This document shows positions 15,749 through 22,650 of a DNA stretch of 36,020 nt, one piece after another (positions within the stretch are counted from its first letter, which is position 1; every line of letters starts with the position of its first letter). Source of the DNA: Sedimentisphaerales bacterium (GTDB taxonomy: Bacteria; Planctomycetota; Phycisphaerae; Sedimentisphaerales; SG8-4); NCBI GenBank assembly GCA_016932895.1, contig JAFGCA010000550.1, positions 1-36,020 on the forward strand, written 5' to 3'. The notes beneath the pieces were generated by a model, which had not been told where the DNA came from, did not search any database, and saw nothing but the letters and a program-made list of their open reading frames with translations. Both the position numbers and the translations under genes were made by a program.

Positions 15749-16032
15749 CGGCGATCTCGGCATCTGCCCGGGCACACGTGTCCCGGGCATCCTGGCGGGC
15801 CTGGCGCAGCGCGGGGACGATCTCGTCCATCGCCGCCGATTTGTCCGACGGTGACAGTTGGGCGAATCCGACTTCCGTCATGGTCATCGCCTACGGGCGG
15901 TCGAACTGGTCGAGAGTCATGCCGGGTTCCTGTGTTTCAGCCAGCGGCGCCGGAAGGAGTGTCGGGACGCGATGCCCATATCAGGGCCAGGGCAACGCAC
16001 CCGGCTACGATGGCTGCGGTCTTCTTCTTCAT
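15745..16032 (-). pseudogene. Broken small exported-protein gene
   Basis: ATG 16032 (reading leftwards) has a good AGGAGAAA ribosome site and begins MKKKTAAIVAGCVALAL, a signal or lipoprotein-like start. The frame stops after 31 codons. One frameshift later the sense continues as 'ETQEPGMTLDQFDRP', a TAG, then 'MTMTEVGFAQLSPSDKSAA' and a helical Arg/Asp-rich stretch. It then runs into the LamG fragment at about 15745. Good start signals with a frameshift, an internal stop and a lost 3' end indicate a decayed gene. The family was not recognised. A real 31-residue peptide cannot be excluded. Confidence 0.45.
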
Positions 16033-16255
16033 TTGGCTTTCTCCTGCTGGGGCTTGCCGGCTTCAACCTTGCCGACCACTGTGCTCTGTAAACGTCGGCA
16101 GACGAGAAAAATGGCCGCGGTCAAACACATTTCTTCTCCGGATCGCCGAGGAAAAATCGCCGGTCGAGGTCTTCGAAAGACTCGCAGAATGCGGGATTTC
16201 TGCGCAGATTCCCCGATTCGCGTTGCCAGTGGGGCCAAATTGACACCCGGAAGCA

Positions 16256-16285
16256 TTGAAATTCAAGGGAGCATAGTGGTATAAT
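16256..16285 (+). promoter_or_regulatory. Candidate sigma-70 promoter of the LamG protein gene
   Basis: TTGAAA (16256-16261), 18-bp spacer, TATAAT (16280-16285). The start would be near 16292, leaving a leader of about 410 nt before the ATG at 16701. Confidence 0.5.
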
Positions 16286-16291
16286 AGGGCC

Positions 16292-16700
16292 TCGAACGTG
16301 CGGGCGTGCTGTTGTGGAGCTACATGGGAAATCCAGGGTAATTCTGGCGATTGCATGTCTTGTGCTGTAGTACTTACGTGTGGGCTCGATCCGGGGGGAG
16401 AGGGCAGACAGAACGATCGTGTTGAGCATTCATGTTTTGCACGGGAATTCAGGTGAAGAATCGAGCATACAGAGGTCCGCAGGGTAAAGTGGTGCTGGCG
16501 GCATGGGTAAACCTGGAGGCCGGCCTCTAAGGCATTCGCTCCCAGCTTGCGCGGGTGATGTACTTCGAGATACCAGCAGATCCCCGAATCATCTCTACGA
16601 TAAGCATTTCTCGAAGTAATCACAATACGCGTACTTGTGAACGGCCAGGAGAAAAGCGGCGAGGTGTCGATTCGAGAGTCATTTCTTAGGAGGTAGTGCC
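16292..16700 (+). other. Long 5' leader of the LamG protein gene
   Basis: About 410 nt lie between the candidate promoter and the start codon. No short ORF with a credible ribosome site was recognised. It includes the 12-bp palindrome GAGGCCGGCCTC (16516-16527) and several smaller inverted repeats, so a structured regulatory RNA is possible, but no known riboswitch consensus was recognised. An antisense open frame covers the same bases and is treated as spurious. Confidence 0.35.
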
Positions 16701-19370
16701 ATGAAAAAGTCATCCTTTCCTGCAGTCCTTGGGTTTTGTATCGTTGCGTTTCTGTTAGTCTCGTTTGCGCCGGCCGGGCAGCGGGACATTCCGGTTCCGG
16801 ACGCGGGCTTTGAGGACCACGTTCTGACTACTCTGGGTGGGTGGATATACATTGGCGACAGTGGTTATACCGGGGCGTGGAAAAACGATTACGGCCCCGA
16901 CGACGGCGCCTACATTGATTACCATTACTGGGACGGCGATCTGCCGGCCCGCAGCGGCAGCCTCAAGGCGTACCCCTCCGACGGCACGACTTTTGACTAT
17001 ATCTACCAAATTCTGGATGAGACATTTGTTGAAGGCGATACGTACATTTTGAGCGTTTGGGCGGGAAATGCGTGGCCGGGGGAGGGCTACGCCGACGGTT
17101 GGGGGCTGTATTTCACCGCAGAAGATTACACAATCAACTTGATTGAGGAACATGGCCTCGCGCTGTCGGGTGACTGGGAGCAGATCAGCCTGGAATATAC
17201 CGCCACCGCCGCCGACGCCGGCAATAGGATCGGGATCAAGATGTCAGGAGAAGAGGGGGAATCCTACGTCGCCTTTGACGACGTAACACTGACGCGAGAG
17301 AGTCTGGTCCCAATGCCGCTGGCCTACGGTCCCGAACCGGGCCAGGGTGAGATGATCGAGGCAACTGTGCAACTGCTCGCGTGGCGGCCGGGGGATCTCG
17401 CGGCTTCGCACAACGTGTATTTCGGCGATAACTTCGACGACGTCAACCAGGCCACGCCCGACGACGATGCGTTCAAAGGGAACCAGAGCGAGACCCTGTT
17501 CGCCGTGCAGAACCTCACTCCCGGGGCCACCTATTACTGGCGGATCGACGAGGTCAACGACCTCGATTCGAACAGCCCGTGGAAAGGGGAGGTGTGGGAC
17601 TTCCACGTCGAGCCGGCCATTGCCTGGGCCCCTTCGCCCGCCGACGGAGGCCAATACGTTCTCACCGATCCGACGCTGACCTGGGAGCCGGGTCTGAGCG
17701 CCCTGTTCCACACGCTCTACATCGGCGAGAGCTTTGACGACGTCAGCGACGCCACGACCGGCGGGTACCAGATCGTCATTGCCACGCATGAGCCTGGTCC
17801 GTTGGTGAGCGATACGACCTATTACTGGCGCGTCGATGAGTTTGACGCGACCGCGACCACCCACAAGGGCGAGGTTTGGAGTTTTACCACCGTGCCCGAC
17901 GTGGCGGTCACGGATCCCACGCTCGTCGGCTGGTGGACGCTGGACGAAGGCGAAGGGACCACCGCCGTGGACTGGTCCGGACATGGCAATCACGGCGTCT
18001 TGATCGGCAATCCGCAGTGGGTAGACGGGTATCACGGCGGCGCGCTCGATTTCGACGGCAACGACCACGTGGATACCGGCAATGCAACCGACCTGGCCAC
18101 CTGGACCATCGCGGCCTGGGTGACAAGTCCCAGGGCGCCCTCCAGCGGCTCCGCCAGCGGTCCGGTCCATCGAGAGAAGAACTATCAGCTCGATTGGAAC
18201 CACGCGGATGAGGTTTTCCGCGGTGCTGCGGCCATGCGCGTGGGAGAAACATGGCATGCCGCCTCCTTCGGCGCCCTGGAAGGCAATACCTGGTATCACC
18301 TGGCGGCAACGTTCGACGGAACGGCCCTGACGTCGTACAAGAATGGCGTTCTGGTCGTAAGCAACACCGCCGCGGCGGGCACTCCGGACGCCGAGACCGG
18401 CACTCTCCTGATCGGCAGACACTCGACCGCTTCGGGCAATTACTTCGCCGGCACGGTCGACGATGTCCGCGTCTACGACCGGGCCCTGACCGAGGCCGAG
18501 ATCGCCGAAGTCATGCGCGGAAAGCCCCTGCTGGCCGGGAATCCCGAACCGGATCGCGGGGCCGGCGTGGACGTCCTCGATGCGACGACCCTTCGCTGGA
18601 GCGCCGGCGATACCGCGGCCTCGCACGATGTGTACTTCGGCACCGACCGGGCGGCCGTGGCCGCAGCCGACAACGATGCCCCCGAGTTCCGTGGCAACCA
18701 GCCGGGAACCGGTTTCTCCCTGGCCGGCTTGGTCGAGTTTGGCGGTGGCGACTACTTCTGGCGCATCGACGAGGTCGAAGCCGCCGGGACCGTGCACACC
18801 GGCTATATCTGGAAGTTCACCGTGCCGGATCATCTGATCGTGGATGATTTCGAGAGCTACACCAACGAGGTCGGCTCGCGCGTCTTCGAGAAGTGGATCG
18901 ACGGCATCGGCTTCACACAGCCGGAACCGGGCCATCCGGGCAACGGCACCGGTGCGGCCGCCGGGCATGACATCTGGAGTCCCGACACCCCGTATACGAC
19001 GATCGTCGAGACGGACAACGTCTATGGCGGCACGAAGGCCATGCCGATCTACTACACCGGCGCGCTTTCCGAAGCGGATCGCACCTTCACACCGGGCCGG
19101 AACTGGACCGTTGAGGGTGTGACCACGTTGGTGGTGCACTTCCGCGGCCAGGCCGACAACACGGGCGATCTGTACGTCAAGATCAACGGCGTCAAGGTCC
19201 CCTACGACGGCAACCCGGCCGACATCGCGAGTTACCAGTGGGTCACCTGGGAGATCGATCTCGCCTCGGTCGGCGTGAGCCTGACAAACGTCACGACCCT
19301 GACCATCGGCATCGAAGCCGCCCAAGAGGGCGTCCTCTACGTCGACGAAATCGTCCTGACCAGACCCTGA
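16701..19370 (+). CDS. Large secreted multi-domain LamG / Fn3-like / carbohydrate-binding-like protein
   Basis: 889 aa. ATG 16701 follows TAGGAGGTAG. Signal peptide at about 1-26. Residues 30-205 form a jelly-roll-like module ('VPDAGFEDHVL' to 'YVAFDDVTLTRES') resembling extracellular carbohydrate-binding domains. Two Fn3-like units follow (about 207-400, each ending 'YYWRIDEV' or 'YYWRVDEF'), then a LamG/concanavalin-like domain (about 405-608; 'LVGWWTLDEGEG', 'WYHLAATFDG', 'TVDDVRVYDRALTEAEIAEV'), a third Fn3-like unit (about 609-705), and a C-terminal module starting 'IVDDFESYTNEVGS' and ending 'VLYVDEIVLTRP'. No catalytic residues were recognised, so binding or adhesion to polysaccharide at the cell surface is the likely role. 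It has its own promoter and terminator and stands alone. Confidence 0.85.
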   Translation: MKKSSFPAVLGFCIVAFLLVSFAPAGQRDIPVPDAGFEDHVLTTLGGWIYIGDSGYTGAWKNDYGPDDGAYIDYHYWDGDLPARSGSLKAYPSDGTTFDYIYQILDETFVEGDTYILSVWAGNAWPGEGYADGWGLYFTAEDYTINLIEEHGLALSGDWEQISLEYTATAADAGNRIGIKMSGEEGESYVAFDDVTLTRESLVPMPLAYGPEPGQGEMIEATVQLLAWRPGDLAASHNVYFGDNFDDVNQATPDDDAFKGNQSETLFAVQNLTPGATYYWRIDEVNDLDSNSPWKGEVWDFHVEPAIAWAPSPADGGQYVLTDPTLTWEPGLSALFHTLYIGESFDDVSDATTGGYQIVIATHEPGPLVSDTTYYWRVDEFDATATTHKGEVWSFTTVPDVAVTDPTLVGWWTLDEGEGTTAVDWSGHGNHGVLIGNPQWVDGYHGGALDFDGNDHVDTGNATDLATWTIAAWVTSPRAPSSGSASGPVHREKNYQLDWNHADEVFRGAAAMRVGETWHAASFGALEGNTWYHLAATFDGTALTSYKNGVLVVSNTAAAGTPDAETGTLLIGRHSTASGNYFAGTVDDVRVYDRALTEAEIAEVMRGKPLLAGNPEPDRGAGVDVLDATTLRWSAGDTAASHDVYFGTDRAAVAAADNDAPEFRGNQPGTGFSLAGLVEFGGGDYFWRIDEVEAAGTVHTGYIWKFTVPDHLIVDDFESYTNEVGSRVFEKWIDGIGFTQPEPGHPGNGTGAAAGHDIWSPDTPYTTIVETDNVYGGTKAMPIYYTGALSEADRTFTPGRNWTVEGVTTLVVHFRGQADNTGDLYVKINGVKVPYDGNPADIASYQWVTWEIDLASVGVSLTNVTTLTIGIEAAQEGVLYVDEIVLTRP

Positions 19371-19427
19371 ACGTGCGACGCAGCAGGAGAACGACGTAAG
19401 TTGCTCAGAAAGAAATCGTGACATCAC

Positions 19428-19463
19428 AAAGGGCTGCGACCACCATATCGCAGCCCTTTTTTC
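19428..19463 (+). terminator. Rho-independent terminator of the LamG protein gene
   Basis: A 12-bp stem, AAAGGGCTGCGA (19428-19439), with an 8-nt loop, pairs to TCGCAGCCCTTT and runs into TTTTTTC. It starts 58 nt after the stop codon. It is the cleanest terminator in the window. Confidence 0.9.
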
Positions 19464-19470
19464 TTTGCCT

Positions 19471-19700
19471 TCATCCTGTACAAAACATGCCGAGAGTGGA
19501 TAGTACATGGAGCAACCCTGGCTCCAGGCATGCGCAGACCAGACGGAAGCCGCGGCGGCCCCGGCACGGGATCTTCATGCGATCAACCCGCCGATTGACA
19601 AAGATCAAAGGATGCCCGCCAAGAAGTTCTCAGCCGCCACCCCCCGCCCCCGGCCCACCCCCAGAAAACCACCTGGTTCCTGGCCTCGGTCAAACGATAC
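19471..19700 (+). other. Region between terminator and integrase frame, with possible N-terminal codons of the integrase
   Basis: This holds ATG 19612 and about 15 codons (MPAKKFSAATPRPRP) that could be the authentic integrase N terminus before a frame change in the C-rich stretch 19639-19662. The integrase frame itself is open from 19599. Nothing else was recognised. Confidence 0.35.
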
Positions 19701-20615
19701 TTGAAACGATTCTTGGATTGGCTGGAAGACCATGGATTCGATGTGTGCGCTCAGGGCGCCGCTCAACTGACCGCTGCACATCTCGAAGCCTATCGGCAGT
19801 CTCTGGCGGAAGACAGATCAATTGGGATCAGGAGTGCCAACCATTGCATTGACTATGTGAGGATGTTGTTACTCTGGGGCTCACGTGTTCATGGAATCCC
19901 TCACCCTCCTCTGGCAGCTATTTCCAAGTTTTCCACGCGGCAGAACACCAAGAAAGGCCATGGCCGAAGACATGACCGGACTCCGCTATCGTGGGATGAC
20001 TTGGAAAAGCTTCTTGCTGTCGCAGATGGTACAGATTCGGCTTTGATCATGTTGGCGCTGAATTGTGGCTTTGGCAACACTGACATTGGCACTCTGAGAC
20101 TGAAAGACGTTGATTTGGATGCCGGTACGATTTCTCATCCTCGACCTAAGACCGGTGTAGAAAGGGATTTCATCCTCTGGCCAGAGACGGTCCAAGTCTT
20201 ACGGGAGTATCTCGATAACCGTAGGGGCCAGCCGAAGTTCACGGGCTCGGACAAGTTGTTCCTTGTCGGTCGCAAAGGCCGGCCTCTGTGTTGGCAAGAG
20301 CTCAAGGAGGATGGCAAAGTTCGACGGTCCGATGCCATCAAGTTGCGTTTCGAGAGGCTCTGTAAACGAGCAGGGGTGGCACGGAAGTATGGAGTGGGCT
20401 TTTATATCATTCGACACACCTATGCCACCATGATTGGAAGCTCTTCCAAAGACTTCCGCGAGGTCCAGGCTGCCTTAGGTCAAATTACTATCCAACAGCA
20501 GGAGGTTTACAGACAGGATCGAGCGTTGAAAGCGCAGCAGGCCCAGCAGAGGCTAAGAGGGGAGCTTGAGGGGACGGCGATACAGGGGATATTGAGTGAG
20601 AAGCTCAGGACGTAG
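19701..20615 (+). CDS. Tyrosine recombinase / phage-type integrase, probably frameshifted near its N terminus
   Basis: 304 aa in the main frame. The N-terminal SAM-like core-binding half is about 1-90. The catalytic half shows 'LLAVADGTDSALIMLALNCGFGNTDIGTLRLKDVDL', 'PRPKTGVERDFILWPET' and 'FYIIRHTYATMI', with a final 'EVYRQD' supplying a possible nucleophilic Tyr. This 'GFGNTD' version of box I lacks the standard TGxRxxE arginine. The usual His of HxLR and the Gly-His pair are also changed (FYIIR, LGQ), so activity is uncertain. The only start in frame is TTG 19701. A better N terminus (ATG 19612, MPAKKFSAATPRPRP) lies in another frame, and the two frames meet in C-runs at 19639-19662, which suggests a frameshift or a sequence error. 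It follows a terminator and precedes an IS3 remnant. Confidence 0.75.
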   Translation: MKRFLDWLEDHGFDVCAQGAAQLTAAHLEAYRQSLAEDRSIGIRSANHCIDYVRMLLLWGSRVHGIPHPPLAAISKFSTRQNTKKGHGRRHDRTPLSWDDLEKLLAVADGTDSALIMLALNCGFGNTDIGTLRLKDVDLDAGTISHPRPKTGVERDFILWPETVQVLREYLDNRRGQPKFTGSDKLFLVGRKGRPLCWQELKEDGKVRRSDAIKLRFERLCKRAGVARKYGVGFYIIRHTYATMIGSSSKDFREVQAALGQITIQQQEVYRQDRALKAQQAQQRLRGELEGTAIQGILSEKLRT

Positions 20616-20688
20616 ATCGAGTGAACGGCATATCGCCACGTGTGGCTGATTACCAGCTTCTTGGTGATCCGTCCCTGCGACCAACTGG

Positions 20689-20966
20689 TTGAGCGTCAAT
20701 TGTAAGCAGCGGGCTGATGGACCCGAGTTTCAGGGGGGCAAAGAGCGTTGGCGCATGGATTTCATGTCAGATCAATCGGCCAGTGGTCACTGGATCCGTG
20801 CCCAACGACAGTCGATATCCTCAGTCGTGAGAGCCTGGCTCTGCACGTTGGCCAGAGCATCAAGAGCTATGAAGTTTTGACCGCTGTGGATCAGTTGCTC
20901 GACAGCCGGGACAAACCGAAAGCAATCCAGGCGGACATCCGCAACACCGCTTTCTTTTCGGCGTGA
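20689..20966 (+). pseudogene. IS3-family transposase OrfB remnant (rve domain)
   Basis: Two overlapping frames together give the expected transposase text. The first reads 'KERWRMDFMSDQSASGHWIRA'. The second, after a shift at about 20800, reads 'TTVDILSRESLALHVGQSIKSYEVL', 'LLDSRDKPKAIQADIRNTAFFSA' and stops at 20966. This corresponds to the DDE core of IS3-type OrfB (W-MDF-D, VDDFSRECLA, GKP-IR-DNGPEF). The second catalytic Asp region is degraded (ADIRNTAF instead of SDNGPEF). Both ends are missing, so it is a dead fragment. It marks past insertion next to the integrase and the cluster that follows. Confidence 0.7.
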
Positions 20967-21529
20967 TGCTCCCGAGACCAGCGACCGCTCTCCGGAAGCC
21001 ACAACGCAAACCACGCCTTCAGGCTCCAGGTCAGAGAGGCCATCTCCGGGGACCTTCGCAGAAGGTCCTTCCAAACCCGAACCGAACCGGCGACGCCGAG
21101 AAAAATCTTGACAAAGGCAAAAGACATCCACATACTATTTATGGCAACACTGAGATTGCACCATGGCACGAAGCGAATTTGTTTTGGTTAGTGACGGGTC
21201 GCGCAGGTTAACAGGGTTCGCTGTGTGGGTTATTGCTTTTTTCACACTGGCGTTCTTGCGTTTTGAGAGCCCGGTGATTATTGGCAGTGGCGATTGAGCC
21301 TCGGTAACCGTGAATAGGAAACGGTTCGCTCCTGGATCGAATTAGATGTGGAGTTGTCTTTCGACGTGACCGGCAGGAGGGCAAATTGGGCTTCTTCGAC
21401 AGCAAGAGCTGCTGCGCAACGATAGTTGGCTACTGAGGGGCTTTTCGCGGGGGTCGGGTGGGTGTGCGTTTGCAACTCTGAAACGGAAGATCGCGCGACT
21501 CGCAACGTCTGTTAAGCTGGAGGTAGACA
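20967..21529. other. Non-coding region upstream of the TIR-STAND cluster
   Basis: 563 bp without a convincing gene. A weak promoter candidate, TTGACA (21108-21113) with 19-bp spacing to TACTAT (21133-21138), points towards the cluster and would give a leader of nearly 390 nt. Short open frames on both strands have no recognisable product or ribosome site. The ribosome site TGGAGG before ATG 21530 is clear. Confidence 0.4.
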
Positions 21530-22306
21530 ATGAAACCGCAACTCACCACAGTCTTATGTGCAGCACTCTTCGTTTCTGGGTGCGTAACTGCACCGCGGGA
21601 GACGGTGGAACTGGCCGAGATCGTTGACCGCCAGATCGTTGAGATGCAGGTGTCTCACGAGAAGTTCGTCCGCTTGTACTACGACAAGCTTCGTGATGAG
21701 GTCGACCGCTTCCTCGAAGACAAATGGATTCCACAGTTTCTTGCGAACGTAGTGGAGGGCACGGGAGAAGAGGGTGGAAGATTCCGATCCGATCTCGATA
21801 ATGCCTATAAGTTGGCCACCGTTGATTGGGAAAGAACGATTGGGATTGAGGGAATCGAGGACGAGGACATCAAGAGCGCAATTCGCGGTGCGATTGAGCA
21901 ACTGACGAGTCGAGAGAACGCTACACTTGGCATGGTTCTACTGGACTTCTCCACAGCAGTGCAGGAGCAGATTAACGAGCGACGGAGATCACTTATCGAG
22001 CCGATTGATCAGCAAGAAGCCTATGTTCTGGACCAACTGCGAGCCAGCTACGCCGATCTTCAGCGGGGGACAGCAACGATCAAAGGTTATCTTGCCTCCG
22101 CCGTGAAGCTGGTGGAGCAGCGCGACGCGGTTCTGGAAAAGACTGGAGCTCTTGAGAAGCAACGGGAAATCATCAATACCGCTGTGAAACTCAACGACGG
22201 TGCGGTGCATGCCTTGACCGGCGTTGAGGAAGCTGCGAAGGGAATCGCCGCCTTTGCCGCAAGTATGGATAAGACCATGAAGGAGCTTGAGAGTATTGGA
22301 GATTAG
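21530..22306 (+). CDS. Helical lipoprotein, first gene of the TIR-STAND cluster
   Basis: 258 aa. ATG 21530 follows CTGGAGGTAG. A short signal (MKPQLTTVLCAALFVSGC) has the lipobox V-S-G-C, with lipidation expected at Cys18. The mature part is almost entirely charged and helical, with likely coiled coil at about 20-80, 120-160 and 185-258 ('DQLRASYADLQRGTATIKGYL', 'AVLEKTGALEKQREIINTAV'). No known domain was recognised. Lipidation puts it on the periplasmic side of the inner membrane or on the outer membrane. It is followed after 12 nt by an 88-aa gene and then the TIR-STAND-WD40 gene, so it may be a sensor, adaptor or membrane component of that system. That role is inferred from clustering only. 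Confidence 0.75.
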   Translation: MKPQLTTVLCAALFVSGCVTAPRETVELAEIVDRQIVEMQVSHEKFVRLYYDKLRDEVDRFLEDKWIPQFLANVVEGTGEEGGRFRSDLDNAYKLATVDWERTIGIEGIEDEDIKSAIRGAIEQLTSRENATLGMVLLDFSTAVQEQINERRRSLIEPIDQQEAYVLDQLRASYADLQRGTATIKGYLASAVKLVEQRDAVLEKTGALEKQREIINTAVKLNDGAVHALTGVEEAAKGIAAFAASMDKTMKELESIGD

Positions 22307-22318
22307 GGAGAGTGACTT

Positions 22319-22585
22319 ATGCCGAACGGCTACAATTTCGAGGAAGAGGCGAATCTGACAAACGAGCAACTGGCCGGTGAGCTCGCCAAGCTCACGCCTC
22401 TCACGGCCGAACAGCTCGACAAGCTTCTGCCCAAAAAGGTGGATAAGAAACGCCTCCAGCAAGTTATTGATATTGTGAACAGTTCTGCGTCGCAGAACAG
22501 GAAGCTGGCTTCTCTTACTGCGAATTTCTCCGACCTGGGAGGTGTCGTTCTCAAGGTGCTGACGAAATATCTGAAGCCGATGTAA
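22319..22585 (+). CDS. Small helical protein of the TIR-STAND cluster (unknown function)
   Basis: 88 aa. ATG 22319 is preceded by GGGAGAGTGACTT, 12 nt after the lipoprotein stop. There is no signal peptide or membrane segment, so it is probably cytoplasmic. The sequence looks helical: 'LTNEQLAGELAKLTPLTAEQL', then 'LPKKVDKKRLQQVIDIVN', then 'LGGVVLKVLTKYL'. No family was recognised. The tight spacing on both sides (12 nt before, about 65 nt after) suggests co-expression with the lipoprotein and the TIR-STAND protein. It could be a regulatory partner or a specificity factor, but the sequence alone does not show this. Confidence 0.6.
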   Translation: MPNGYNFEEEANLTNEQLAGELAKLTPLTAEQLDKLLPKKVDKKRLQQVIDIVNSSASQNRKLASLTANFSDLGGVVLKVLTKYLKPM

Positions 22586-22650
22586 TCGGCTCCGCGTGTT
22601 GTTCTACCGCCCCATTCGATAGGTCTTGTGTCATGCACTGAGGTGCCTTG

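Larger units (their letters stand above)
15459..16255. other. Recombined non-coding region with gene fragments
   Basis: This stretch has no intact gene. It begins with a short GGTG/CACC hairpin (AGGTGCCCGACACC, about 15469-15482), continues with a frameshifted fragment of a LamG-type gene (plus strand), joins a broken small minus-strand gene at about 15745, and ends just before the promoter of the 889-aa protein. Several long open frames here are shadows without recognisable product. Confidence 0.6.

Noticed and set aside
16063..16713. 216-aa minus-strand open frame with an HNH-like stretch (LEVHHPRKLG ... CRQHH)
   Set aside because: No ribosome site or coherent domain. It overlaps the leader and promoter of the LamG gene, and spacing of the His residues does not match a full HNH motif. 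A degraded HNH remnant cannot be fully excluded.
20891..21169. 92-aa minus-strand frame next to the IS3 remnant
   Set aside because: No start signal or recognisable domain; partly overlaps the transposase remnant.
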